64,000 nt of DNA, taken from an uncultured Bacteroidia bacterium. Its GTDB lineage: Bacteria; Bacteroidota; Bacteroidia; Bacteroidales; F082. The stretch is taken from NCBI GenBank assembly GCA_902785755.1, contig CACZZO010000007.1:108734-172733 (forward strand), given 5' to 3'. Below, piece after piece: positions 1-7,608 of the stretch. Below the pieces are notes generated by a model. The model was not told the DNA's origin. It was given only the letters and a program-made list of their open reading frames with translations, and made no database searches. Both the position numbers and the translations under genes were made by a program. Within the stretch, counting starts at the first letter, position 1; each line of letters begins with the position of its first letter.

Positions 1-365
1 ATGTGAGCGAGAGTTTCAGCGAGACGGTCAACCTCGATTTGTCGGGCGGAAAAATCCATTCCAACACCAAAGCAGTGCGTGCGACCGTGAATGTGGAGAA
101 ATATACCGAAATGGATGTTGAAGTGCCGATTCGCGTGGCCGACAGCCTGAGAATGAGGTTTTTCCCCGAAACAATGACGGTGAAATGCCTCGTGGCGATG
201 AAGGACTACGCCTCGGTCGTCCCCGACGATTTCAGCGTGACCGTCGACGTGCGGCAGTTGCAGGTCTTGGAGCCTTTGCTCGACTTGCGCCTTGCGGCAT
301 GGCCTAAAACTGTGAAAATCCTCAGCACTCGCCCTGACAAGGTCGAATACTTGATTGTGCAATGA
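1..365 (+). CDS. YbbR-like (CdaR family) protein, C-terminal part
   Basis: Partial gene: the reading frame is open to the left edge, so only the last ~120 codons are present and the true start lies outside the window. The residues form the alternating beta-strand pattern of YbbR-like repeats (for example VPIRVADSLRMRFFPETMTV and the closing KILSTRPDKVEYLIVQ). In Bacteroidota a YbbR-domain protein commonly sits immediately before coaE, and here the stop codon overlaps the coaE start in an ATGA arrangement, so the two are translationally coupled. YbbR/CdaR proteins in Firmicutes regulate the diadenylate cyclase CdaA; whether that role holds here is not shown. Identification rests on weak sequence resemblance plus gene order. 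Confidence 0.6.
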   Translation, partial: VSESFSETVNLDLSGGKIHSNTKAVRATVNVEKYTEMDVEVPIRVADSLRMRFFPETMTVKCLVAMKDYASVVPDDFSVTVDVRQLQVLEPLLDLRLAAWPKTVKILSTRPDKVEYLIVQ

Positions 366-952
366 AAAAGGTTGCGATTACTGGAAACATCGGCAGCGGC
401 AAGTCGTGGGTGTGCGAACTTTTTCGGCAACGCTTGGACATTCCCGTCTACAATAGCGACGATGCCGCCAAGCGGATGTATTTCGAGCCTGATGCGCGGG
501 AGAAATTGGTGAAACGTTTCGGCAAATCCATTTATCTTTCTGATTCAGAAATTGATAGGAAATATTTGGCCGACTTGGTTTTCCATGACGAAACAGCCCA
601 ACGCGATTTGGAAGGCATACTTTATCCCGCTTTGTTCGTCGACTTTGGACGATGGATGGAACGGCAGAACGCGCCTTACGTCCTGTTTGAGTCGGCATTG
701 GTTTTCGAGAAGCGTTTGGAGAAGCGGTTTGATGCCGTGGTGATGGTTTCGGCTTCGGAACAGACCCGTTTGCGCCGCGCCATGTTCCGCGATCATTGCG
801 ATGAGGCCACCGTGCGCGCACGAATGGCCAAACAATGGCCCGAAGAAGGCAAACGCCTCTTGGCCGATTACATCATTTGGCACGAAAAGGACGATGAGGA
901 TGAGGCCCTTTGGGAACAGATTATAAAGGTGAATGAAAGTGTTTCATCCTAA
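362..952 (+). CDS. coaE: Dephospho-CoA kinase
   Basis: Catalyses the last step of coenzyme A synthesis, ATP-dependent phosphorylation of the ribose 3'-hydroxyl of dephospho-CoA, in the cytoplasm. The 196-residue length is normal for CoaE. The P-loop GNIGSGKS lies at residues 8-15, followed by the conserved adenylate-kinase-like layout (YNSDDAAKRMY near residue 31, then the lid-like segment VSASEQTRLRRAMFRD). The ATG overlaps the stop of the upstream YbbR-like gene by four bases, which fixes the start. The 3' end overlaps the end of the convergent ATPase gene A1 by nine bases. No anomalies seen. Confidence 0.93.
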   Translation: MKKVAITGNIGSGKSWVCELFRQRLDIPVYNSDDAAKRMYFEPDAREKLVKRFGKSIYLSDSEIDRKYLADLVFHDETAQRDLEGILYPALFVDFGRWMERQNAPYVLFESALVFEKRLEKRFDAVVMVSASEQTRLRRAMFRDHCDEATVRARMAKQWPEEGKRLLADYIIWHEKDDEDEALWEQIIKVNESVSS

Positions 953-2305
953 CCCCGTCAAGTCGAATTTCACAATCAGGTCGTCCAATTTGGGCTGGTC
1001 GAGAAACATCAGCATATAAATTGGCAAATAAACCGCCTTTTCACGCACCGATACATTGTCTTGGCAGAACACGAAAGCCTGATTGACAGCGTATTGCTCG
1101 TTCTTCACGACATTGGAGAGGGCGCGATGCCGCTCGTAGTTCTTCCCCGACTTCACCTCAATAGGCAACACCGCACCGTTGTACTCGATGACAAAGTCGA
1201 GTTCGCCCTGTTTTTTGCTGTTGAAGTAATACAAACCGTGGCCATTGGCAAAGCCGTGGGCGTTGAGTTCTTGTGCCACAAAGTTCTCATACACAGCACC
1301 ATAATTGATGTAGTTATCGCCGCTCAGTAGGCGCAGTTGGATGTTGTCGCCGTACATGGCCGCTAACAGCCCCACGTCGTTCAGGAACAGTTTGAACAGG
1401 TTGCGTTGTTTGTTGAGCAACAAAGGCACTTTTGGTTCCTCCACATTGTAGGTGGGAATGGCCACACCAGCATCGTTCAGCCAAAGGAGGCCGCCTTCGT
1501 AGCGGGCAAAGCGGGCTTTTTTGCCTAACTCTTTCAAAGTGAATCGTTTGTTCTTTGCGTTCAATTCGGCGGGAATCAGGTCGTAAATCTCCTCGATTTG
1601 CAGTTTGTGTCCGGCATCGTATTTTGTGATGTCGCGCTTGTAGGTGCGGATAATGCCGCGCTGCTGCTCAAGCACGCTTTTCAGGTTGTTCGTGTCAAGG
1701 TATTTTTGCACCACGGCGGGCATTCCACCTATTAATAAATAATGTCGCACCAAATCCAACATCCTTCCATGAATGAAAGCGTCCACAGGCTTGCGCTGCT
1801 CGAAACATTCCCGCAAATGCGCAATCACATCGTCGGAAATGCCCAAAGCGTTTGCAAATTCCTCCAAGTCAAGCGGATACATTTCCATTTCGTCCAAATA
1901 ACCCACGGGAACGCTGCGCAAGTCGTTCAGTTCGACACCCAAGAGCGAGCCGCTCATTACATATTTGTAACTGCCTTCTTCGACCAAAAACTTGACGGCG
2001 GTCACCATTTCCTTGCACTCTTGCACCTCGTCGAAAAAGATGAGCGTTTTGCCCGGCACCAATTTGCGGTTCGTGAACGCCGACAAGCGCAGAAGCAGGT
2101 CTTGGGTGCCTTCAGCCTCCTCAAACAGTTTCAGGGCTTCGGGCCGTTCAACGAAATTGACCTCGACAAAATGTTCAAAACACGCCTTTCCCACCTTTCG
2201 GATGGTGAAGGTTTTCCCCACTTGGCGCGCACCTGTAACGAGCAATGCACGCTTGTTGTTGAGGAGATAATTTTGCATCTCGTTTTCCTTCTTGCGTTTG
2301 ATCAT
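944..2305 (-). CDS. ATPase A1: AAA_14/DUF4143 family P-loop ATPase
   Basis: 453-residue P-loop ATPase of the large, functionally unassigned AAA_14 + DUF4143 family. Walker A is GARQVGKT at residues 25-32, Walker B is LIFFDEVQE, and the sensor-like segment is YVMSGSLLGVEL. The C-terminal half carries a PD-(D/E)XK nuclease-like motif, GELDFVIE followed by LPIEVKSG, with the D, E and K residues intact. It is a close paralogue of A5 (41489-42838); the two align end to end by eye. The ATG at 2305 lies about 25 bases after a TATCTTTG -7 box (2330-2337, complement). Upstream sit five copies of a TTGGAAAAGTGTAAA-like repeat at exact 33-bp spacing. Cellular role unknown; proposed roles of relatives include DNA-associated switching or defence, none proven. 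Confidence 0.9.
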   Translation of the reverse strand: MIKRKKENEMQNYLLNNKRALLVTGARQVGKTFTIRKVGKACFEHFVEVNFVERPEALKLFEEAEGTQDLLLRLSAFTNRKLVPGKTLIFFDEVQECKEMVTAVKFLVEEGSYKYVMSGSLLGVELNDLRSVPVGYLDEMEMYPLDLEEFANALGISDDVIAHLRECFEQRKPVDAFIHGRMLDLVRHYLLIGGMPAVVQKYLDTNNLKSVLEQQRGIIRTYKRDITKYDAGHKLQIEEIYDLIPAELNAKNKRFTLKELGKKARFARYEGGLLWLNDAGVAIPTYNVEEPKVPLLLNKQRNLFKLFLNDVGLLAAMYGDNIQLRLLSGDNYINYGAVYENFVAQELNAHGFANGHGLYYFNSKKQGELDFVIEYNGAVLPIEVKSGKNYERHRALSNVVKNEQYAVNQAFVFCQDNVSVREKAVYLPIYMLMFLDQPKLDDLIVKFDLTGLG

Positions 2306-2329
2306 GGCCTTATCTGTTATAAATCAGCC

Positions 2330-2337
2330 GCAAAGAT
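2330..2337 (-). promoter_or_regulatory. -7 box of ATPase A1 promoter
   Basis: TATCTTTG on the minus strand matches the Bacteroidota TAnnTTTG -7 element, 25 bases before the A1 start codon. A TTGCGGAATGTAAAA segment lying where a -33 element would be expected resembles a degenerate copy of the upstream 33-bp repeat motif. Confidence 0.6.
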
Positions 2338-2346
2338 ACGGAAATT

Positions 2347-2522
2347 TTACATTCCGCAATACAAATTTACCCATTTTTTTACACTTTTCCAATGGAAAAT
2401 CATGCTGTTTTTTACACTTTTCCAATACTAAAATGGCAAAAAAATTACACTTTTCCAATACTAAATCGCCTGTTTTTTTGCACTTTTCCAACATTGAAAA
2501 ATGCAATTTTTTACACTTTTCT
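2347..2522 (-). repeat. 33-bp direct repeat array upstream of ATPase A1
   Basis: Five copies of TTTACACTTTTCCAAT (plus-strand reading; complement ATTGGAAAAGTGTAAA) have their ACAC cores at 2381, 2414, 2447, 2480 and 2513, exactly 33 bp apart. A sixth, degenerate copy (TTACATTCCGCAAT) sits next to the A1 promoter. The fourth and fifth copies carry substitutions (GCAC core; TTCTTGC end). Spacers differ in sequence but not in length. Because 33 is a multiple of three, the minus strand reads as an open LEKCKK-type 11-residue repeat in the same frame as A1, but a TGA stop closes that frame 18 bases before the A1 start, so coding function is unlikely. Confidence 0.9.
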
Positions 2523-2551
2523 TGCCCGTGTCAATTTTTTCCGTACCTTTG
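2522..2551 (+). promoter_or_regulatory. Promoter of iorA
   Basis: A TTG at 2522-2524 and TACCTTTG at 2544-2551 are separated by 19 bases, matching the Bacteroidota -33/-7 arrangement. It directs transcription toward iorA, leaving a leader of about 70 bases made mostly of AAATCTTG heptamer/octamer repeats. It abuts the fifth copy of the A1 repeat array, so the two divergent genes share this intergenic region. Confidence 0.6.
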
Positions 2552-2568
2552 CCCAAACTCAAATGTAG

Positions 2569-2612
2569 AAATCTTGAAATCTTGGAATCTTGAAATCTTG
2601 AAATCTGAAATT
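2569..2612 (+). repeat. AATCTTG-type short tandem repeats in the iorA leader
   Basis: Six near-tandem units of (G/A)AAATCTTG with small variations fill the leader just before the iorA start. The same motif recurs ahead of fabF (26434-26478), ahead of acpP (28289-28318) and, degenerate, near 51634-51670 and 61600-61640. They look like low-complexity linkers typical of some Bacteroidales intergenic regions. Confidence 0.7.
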
Positions 2613-2625
2613 TAGAAATAAAGAA

Positions 2626-4206
2626 ATGGAGAAATTATTGCTTTTAGGCGATGAGGCCATTGCACAAGGCTTCATTGACGCGGGCGGCTCGGCCATCAAC
2701 AGCTATCCGGGCACGCCTTCAACCCAAATCACAGAGTATGTCATCAACTCGAAACAGGCCAAGGAACTCGGCGTGATCGCCAACTGGTGCGCCAACGAGA
2801 AGACGGCCCTTGAGGCCTCCATCGGCGTGGCCTACGCCGGCAAACGCGCCATGACGTGCATGAAGCACGTGGGTCTCAACGTGTGCGGCGACCCCTTCAT
2901 GAACGCCGCCATCATCGGCACGAAGGGCGTTCTCGTCGTGGTGGCCGACGACCCGAGCATGTTCTCGTCGCAAGACGAACAAGACAGCCGCTACTACGGT
3001 CACTGGGCCATGATTCCCATGCTGGAACCTTCCAACCAGCAGGAAGCCTACGACATGGTTCATTACGGCTTCGAGCTCAGCGAGCAACTCGGCACGCCGG
3101 TGCTCTACCGCATCCCGACCCGCTTGGCTCACAGCCGCGCTGGTGTGGTGCGCAAGCCCGTGCGTCCGCAAAACGAACTCACCGAACCCGCCGACGCCAA
3201 GTCGTTTGTGCTGCTGCCGGCCAACGCCAAGCGCCTCTACCGCGACCTCATCGACAAGCAGCCCAAGTTCACCGAAGCCTCGGAAACATCGGGCTACAAC
3301 AAGTATTTCGACGGCCCGAAAAAGAACCTCGGCATCATCACCACGGGTATCGCCTACAACTACCTGATGGAAAACTTCCCCGATGGTAAGTGCCCGTATC
3401 CCGTCGTCAAGATTACGCAGTATCCGCTGCCTTACGACATGATTAATAAGCTCTACGACGAGTGCGACGAAATCCTTGTCCTTGAAGACGGACAGCCGTT
3501 TGTGGAAGAACACATCAAGGGCTTCCTCGGCAAGGGCAAGAACGTGATGGGTCGACTTGACGAGACCATCCGTCGTGACGGCGAACTGAATGCCGAAAAG
3601 GTCGCCAAGGCCCTCGGCATGGACGTGCCTACGATGTTCAAAGTGCCGGAAGTGGTCACCAACCGCCCGCCCGCGCTTTGCCAAGGCTGCCCGCACGTCG
3701 ACAGTTACAATGCCTTGAACGAGGTGTTGGCCAACCACAAGGGCGGCAAGGTGTTCGGCGACATTGGCTGCTACACTTTGGGCTTCAACATGGGTGCCAT
3801 CAACACCACCGTGTGCATGGGAGCCTCCATCACCATGGCCAAGGGCGCGAGCGAGGTGGGTATCTTCCCGAGCGTGGCGGTCATCGGCGACGGCACCTTC
3901 GGCCACAGCGGCTTGACGGGCCTCATGGACTGCGTCAACGAGAAGGCCAATGTCGTGGTCATGATTCTCGACAACGACATCACCGCCATGACGGGCGGCC
4001 AGCCTTCGTCGGCACACAACAAGATCCGCCGCATCTGCGAAGGCCTCGGCGTGGAGCCTGAGCACATCCGCGACATCATTCCGCTTCCGAAAAACCACGA
4101 AGAGAACGTGAAGATCATTGAGGAAGAGGTGAACTACAACGGCGTGTCGGTCATCATCCCGCACCGCACCTGCATCGTGGAACTCAAAAAGCATCTGAAG
4201 AAGTGA
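2626..4206 (+). CDS. iorA: Indolepyruvate ferredoxin oxidoreductase, alpha subunit
   Basis: Thiamine-diphosphate subunit that oxidatively decarboxylates aryl-pyruvates from aromatic amino-acid transamination to acyl-CoAs, passing electrons to ferredoxin. The N-terminal pyrimidine domain starts with LLLGDEAIAQGFIDAG and includes the YPGTPSTQI substrate motif. The cysteine motif CQGCPH is at residues 352-357 and the TPP motif GDGTFGHSG...DNDITAMTGG at ~421-457. At 526 residues it ends right after the TPP domain; many archaeal IorA proteins continue into a C-terminal 2x[4Fe-4S] ferredoxin domain, absent here. iorB follows 158 bases downstream on the same strand. The base composition is noticeably GC-rich and codon-biased, consistent with high expression. 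Confidence 0.92.
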   Translation: MEKLLLLGDEAIAQGFIDAGGSAINSYPGTPSTQITEYVINSKQAKELGVIANWCANEKTALEASIGVAYAGKRAMTCMKHVGLNVCGDPFMNAAIIGTKGVLVVVADDPSMFSSQDEQDSRYYGHWAMIPMLEPSNQQEAYDMVHYGFELSEQLGTPVLYRIPTRLAHSRAGVVRKPVRPQNELTEPADAKSFVLLPANAKRLYRDLIDKQPKFTEASETSGYNKYFDGPKKNLGIITTGIAYNYLMENFPDGKCPYPVVKITQYPLPYDMINKLYDECDEILVLEDGQPFVEEHIKGFLGKGKNVMGRLDETIRRDGELNAEKVAKALGMDVPTMFKVPEVVTNRPPALCQGCPHVDSYNALNEVLANHKGGKVFGDIGCYTLGFNMGAINTTVCMGASITMAKGASEVGIFPSVAVIGDGTFGHSGLTGLMDCVNEKANVVVMILDNDITAMTGGQPSSAHNKIRRICEGLGVEPEHIRDIIPLPKNHEENVKIIEEEVNYNGVSVIIPHRTCIVELKKHLKK

Positions 4207-4210
4207 TGGG

Positions 4211-4326
4211 ATTGGCCTTCGGCCAAGAAATCTATTAAAAATCAATAATGAAAATCATTTAAAATCAATAAATTAGATTTTTGAAAGATTTTAAAGTGAT
4301 TTTGAAAGATTTCTTGCGAAGCAATC
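4211..4326. repeat. Inverted-repeat element between iorA and iorB (copy 1)
   Basis: About 116 bp bounded by ATTGGCCTTCGGCCAAGAAA (4211-4230) and GATTTCTTGCGAAGCAATC (4308-4326), which are imperfect inverted arms. The inside is AT-rich with AAAATCAAT-type repeats. A second copy with the same arms lies after iorB (4999-5100), so iorB is bracketed by the two. It may be a miniature non-coding mobile element or a structured RNA segment. Confidence 0.6.
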
Positions 4327-4364
4327 AGAAAAGAAAAGTAGTCAAACAATAAACGAATAAGCAA

Positions 4365-4937
4365 ATGAAAAAAGACATAGTTTTATGCGGCGTGGGTGGC
4401 GACGGCATCGTTTCGGTGGCCAAAATCATCTCTGACGCTGCCTTGAATATGGGCATGAACCTGAAACAGAGCGAAATCCACGGCATGTCGCAGCGTGGCG
4501 GCTCGGTGTTCTCGCACCTGCGCATTTCCGATGATGAGATTTTCGCCGACGTCATTCCCGAAGGCCAGGCCGACATCATCCTCTCATCTGAGCCGATGGA
4601 AGCCTTGCGCTATCTGCCTTGGCTGAGCAAGGAAGGTTGGGTGATTACCAACAACGAGCCGTTTGTCAATATCGGCAACTATCCTGACATGGAGGTGATT
4701 AACGCCGAGTTGGGCAAGCTGGAGCATGTGGTTTCCTTCAACGCCAACGACATCGCCAAGCAGCTGAAGGCCCGTTCCAATATGGTGCTGTTGGGTGCCA
4801 CGGTGCCTTATCTCGGCATCTCGATGGAGAAGGTCGAGGAGGCCATCGCCCACATCTTTGGCAAGAAAGGCCAAGAGGTTGTGGACCTCAATGTGCAGGC
4901 CGTGCGTGCCGGTTACGAGCAGGCAACGCAGAAGTAA
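4365..4937 (+). CDS. iorB: Indolepyruvate ferredoxin oxidoreductase, beta subunit
   Basis: Gamma-domain-like partner of IorA; the two form the aryl-pyruvate:ferredoxin oxidoreductase. The 190-residue protein begins with the family signature DIVLCGVGGDGIVSVAKII and contains the GMSQRGGSVFSHLR motif (residues ~46-60) typical of pyruvate-oxidoreductase gamma domains. Its length matches IorB proteins. It follows iorA and is closed by a strong terminator, indicating one transcription unit. No own -7 box is obvious in the 158-base gap, which instead contains an inverted-repeat element. Confidence 0.92.
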   Translation: MKKDIVLCGVGGDGIVSVAKIISDAALNMGMNLKQSEIHGMSQRGGSVFSHLRISDDEIFADVIPEGQADIILSSEPMEALRYLPWLSKEGWVITNNEPFVNIGNYPDMEVINAELGKLEHVVSFNANDIAKQLKARSNMVLLGATVPYLGISMEKVEEAIAHIFGKKGQEVVDLNVQAVRAGYEQATQK

Positions 4938-4952
4938 CCTCTGCCGTCCTAA

Positions 4953-4991
4953 TGAAAAATGCCCGATTGGTTTTTCCAGTCGGGCATTTGT
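4953..4991 (+). terminator. Terminator after iorB
   Basis: AAATGCCCGA and TCGGGCATTT form a stem around a TTGGTTTTTCCAG loop, 16 bases past the iorB stop, followed by a T-containing tail. Confidence 0.8.
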
Positions 4992-4998
4992 TTGTGGT

Positions 4999-5100
4999 AT
5001 TGCCTTCGGCAAGAAATGCTTTAATGCTTTGCTTTCAACTAACTTAAAGATTTCAAAAATGATTATTTGATTTTTGATTGATTTCTTTGCGAAGCAAATC
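4999..5100. repeat. Inverted-repeat element after iorB (copy 2), overlapping the cstA end
   Basis: Arms ATTGCCTTCGGCAAGAAATG (4999-5018) and GATTTCTTTGCGAAGCAAAT (5080-5099) match those of the element at 4211-4326. The right arm lies inside the 3' end of the convergent cstA-like gene and encodes its last residues (FASQRNQSKIK), so the element apparently replaced or extended the native C-terminus. Confidence 0.6.
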
Positions 5101-6547
5101 CCATATTCTTTTTCTTCAAAAACCTCACAAACAGCACTAAACCTAAAATGGTAATGGCTGCACCGATGCCATATCCGACAGGGCGGGGTAGGATAGAACC
5201 CAAACCGCCGTCGCCAGCCTTGGCCACGAAGAGGAAACTGCCCGTCACCATAGTCATAAAGAGGGCTGGGATGAGGGTGATGAGATACCAAAGTTTGCCT
5301 TTGTTTTTGGCGAGATAGACCGAAATGGCCCAAAGCGTCACAGTGGCCAGAACTTGGTTGGCCCAAGCGAAATAACGCCAAATGACTTGGAAGCCTTTCG
5401 CATCGGAGATGCTGTAAACCAAGATGATGGCTGTGACGATGAACATCGGGACAGCCACAATCAGGCGGTTCTTGATGGGCTTTTGGTCATAGTGCATGAA
5501 GTCGGCGATGATGAGTCGCGCCGAGCGCAAGGCTGTGTCGCCTGAGGTGACGGCAGCCGAAATGACACCCAAAATGGTGATGGTGGCGATAACCGGCGTG
5601 AACCAAGTGTTGGCAATAATGCCCACAATGGCGGCACCACTCTTACCCGTCACATCGACCACGCTGTCAGGGCCGAAGAAATAGGCAGCGGCAGCGGCCC
5701 AAATCAAGGCGACGACACCTTCCGTAATCATGGCACCGTAGAAAATCGGGCGGCCTTGCTTCTCATTCACCATGCAACGCGCCATCAGTGGCGATTGCGT
5801 GGCATGGAAGCCCGAAATGGCACCACAGGCAATCGAAATGAACATCATCGGGAAGATGGGGTTGTTGGCCGCATCGGGATGGCGGTTCTGCAAGCCGCTC
5901 CACAATTCGGGGATTTCGGGCTTGTAGATAAGGAAAGCGATGAAAATGGCCACGGCCATGCCCAAGAGCAGGATGCCGAAAATGGGGTAAATCTTTCCGA
6001 TGACTTTGTCGATGGGTAACAAGGTGGCAATCAGATAGTAAGCCAAAATGATTCCAATCCAAATATATGGATTCCAGCCTTGGGTGAAGTGGGCATTGAG
6101 CAAGGTGGCGGGCGTGTTGACAAACACCACACCAACGAGAATCATCAGCAGAACTGTGAAGCCGCGCATGATTTGCTTGGCACCTTTGCCCAAGTAGGTG
6201 CCGTGGATTTCGGGCAAACTACAGCCTTTGTCGCGCAACGAAATCATGCCCGCGAGGTAGTCGTGAACGGCACCTGCAAAGATGCTGCCCAACACAATCC
6301 AAAGGAAGGAAGCCGTGCCGAACTGCGCCCCCATAATGGCTCCGATGATAGGCCCAACGCCCGCAATATTAAGGAATTGGATGAGGAAAATGCGCCAAGG
6401 CTTCATTGGAACATAGTCAACGCCATCGGCCATAGTCGTGGCTGGCGTGGCGCGTTGTGGGTCGGCACCAAAGAGTTTTTCGACGAGAGTTCCGTAAACG
6501 AAATAGCCGAGGATGAGGACGGCCAAAGCGATAAAGAAAGTGATCAT
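5063..6547 (-). CDS. cstA: Carbon starvation protein CstA-family permease
   Basis: 494-residue integral membrane protein with about a dozen hydrophobic segments. The first is ITFFIALAVLILGYFVYGTL, and the family-typical KPWRIFLIQFLNIAGVGPI and ACGAISGFHATQSPL motifs follow. CstA relatives import pyruvate or peptides and are induced on carbon limitation; the exact substrate here cannot be told. It is the shorter form common in Bacteroidota and Firmicutes rather than the ~700-residue E. coli form. A TAATTTTG -7 box (6570-6577, complement) lies 23 bases before the ATG. The last ~12 codons fall within an inverted-repeat element. Confidence 0.9.
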   Translation of the reverse strand: MITFFIALAVLILGYFVYGTLVEKLFGADPQRATPATTMADGVDYVPMKPWRIFLIQFLNIAGVGPIIGAIMGAQFGTASFLWIVLGSIFAGAVHDYLAGMISLRDKGCSLPEIHGTYLGKGAKQIMRGFTVLLMILVGVVFVNTPATLLNAHFTQGWNPYIWIGIILAYYLIATLLPIDKVIGKIYPIFGILLLGMAVAIFIAFLIYKPEIPELWSGLQNRHPDAANNPIFPMMFISIACGAISGFHATQSPLMARCMVNEKQGRPIFYGAMITEGVVALIWAAAAAYFFGPDSVVDVTGKSGAAIVGIIANTWFTPVIATITILGVISAAVTSGDTALRSARLIIADFMHYDQKPIKNRLIVAVPMFIVTAIILVYSISDAKGFQVIWRYFAWANQVLATVTLWAISVYLAKNKGKLWYLITLIPALFMTMVTGSFLFVAKAGDGGLGSILPRPVGYGIGAAITILGLVLFVRFLKKKNMGFASQRNQSKIK

Positions 6548-6621
6548 GGACTTGTATTTTTAATTGGCGCAAAATTACGTTTTTTGTGAAATCCAATGCT
6601 TACTTAAAGCCATAAAAAACA

Positions 6622-6656
6622 AAAAAAGCGGCCTGAAGGTTTCCATACCGCTTGTA
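6622..6656 (-). terminator. Terminator after the PepSY-like gene pair
   Basis: Read on the minus strand, AAGCGG and CCGCTT pair across a ~20-base loop and are followed by a run of seven T, shortly after the stop of the 6670-7101 gene. Confidence 0.7.
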
Positions 6657-6669
6657 AAGGTGGTTCTCC

Positions 6670-7101
6670 TTAATCGTCAAAATCGACGACATTGTACTTC
6701 TTGTCAAATTCAATTTCGATGCCGTTGCTCAGCTCAATGTCCCAGCCACGGGTGTCCTTGGAGATTTTCACGATGGTTTGTTCAGCGTGAATACGGCTCA
6801 CATAGTCTGTGATTTGGGGAGGAACCAATGCGGCAGGCACAGAGGTGTAGATGCTGGCGTGTTTGCAGTCCACCTCGTCCCATTCGAGCTTGCCGAACAA
6901 GTTGCCGTCAAACCCGATTTGGGTGTAGTCTTTGAGGGTCACGTCATAGTCTAAACCATCCATGATGCTGGCAAGTACCTCAGTTTGAGGGAAATAAGTC
7001 CTGACAAAGTCGTTGATAGTGTTGTTTTGTTTGTCTTTGCTGCATGATGTGTTGGCCAAAACCATGCCCAAGAAAAGGGTGCAAATGAATAATTTTTTCA
7101 T
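6670..7101 (-). CDS. PepSY-like (DUF2874) putative periplasmic lipoprotein
   Basis: 143 residues. The N-terminus MKKLFICTLFLGMVLANTSC is a lipoprotein signal with the lipobox ending at Cys20. The mature part contains two BLIP-like/PepSY-like alpha-beta repeats (NTINDFVRTYFPQTEVLAS... and ...IHAEQTIVKISKDTRGWDIELSNGIEIEFD). Bacteroidota encode many such short paralogues in pairs; their function is unknown, though the fold resembles peptidase-inhibitory PepSY domains. It lies directly downstream of a paralogue (7119-7541) with a 17-base gap and ends in a terminator, so the pair is probably one operon. Confidence 0.75.
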   Translation of the reverse strand: MKKLFICTLFLGMVLANTSCSKDKQNNTINDFVRTYFPQTEVLASIMDGLDYDVTLKDYTQIGFDGNLFGKLEWDEVDCKHASIYTSVPAALVPPQITDYVSRIHAEQTIVKISKDTRGWDIELSNGIEIEFDKKYNVVDFDD

Positions 7102-7118
7102 GTTGGTTGAATTTTAGG

Positions 7119-7541
7119 TTAGTCGTCGACTTTGGTCACTTTGAAATTGTTGTTGAACTTGACTTCGAGCCCGTTGCTCAGTTCGATTTCCCAGCCGAAG
7201 AATTTCTTCTCCAATTTTTTAATGATGGTGTTGGGGAAGTTGGCGTTCACGTAGGCCGTGATTTGCTCGGGAACGAGGGTGGCGGGAACGCTGATGAACT
7301 TGGTGGCATGTTCGCAATCCACTTTTTTCCATTCGTTGTTGAGTTTGAACTCGATTTTGGTGTAGTCGTTCAAAACAACGTCGATGTCGTCTTCGTCAGG
7401 CATCACCATTTGGATGGTGGCCTCGGGGAAATACTGCGTCACGAACTGGGTGATGGCAGGATTGGCGTTGGTGTTTTGTGCCATTGCTGTGGACAAGCCG
7501 AAGCATACTATGGCGACGAAAGCGAAAATAAATCTTTTCAT
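7119..7541 (-). CDS. PepSY-like (DUF2874) secreted protein
   Basis: 140 residues with a cleavable signal peptide (MKRFIFAFVAIVCFGLSTAMAQ) rather than a lipobox, so likely free in the periplasm. The mature domain parallels the downstream gene: ITQFVTQYFPEATIQMVMPD, FKLNNEWKKVDCEHATKFIS and WEIELSNGLEVKFNNNF. The two are tandem paralogues that differ in membrane anchoring. Function unknown; the family is named for resemblance to beta-lactamase-inhibitor-like/PepSY folds. Confidence 0.75.
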   Translation of the reverse strand: MKRFIFAFVAIVCFGLSTAMAQNTNANPAITQFVTQYFPEATIQMVMPDEDDIDVVLNDYTKIEFKLNNEWKKVDCEHATKFISVPATLVPEQITAYVNANFPNTIIKKLEKKFFGWEIELSNGLEVKFNNNFKVTKVDD

Positions 7542-7608
7542 TTGTTTAATGTTTAAGTTAGTAATTTGGTGAATTAAAGGATTTTATCAAGAACTAATTG
7601 CATCCGTA

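Noticed and set aside
2324..2506. Open frame of LEKCKK-type 11-residue repeats upstream of ATPase A1
   Set aside because: It is produced by the 33-bp DNA repeat, ends in a stop before A1 and has no plausible initiation or protein-like composition.
2719..4245. 508-codon open frame antisense to iorA
   Set aside because: A shadow of a GC-rich coding strand with strong codon bias; iorA itself has complete motifs.
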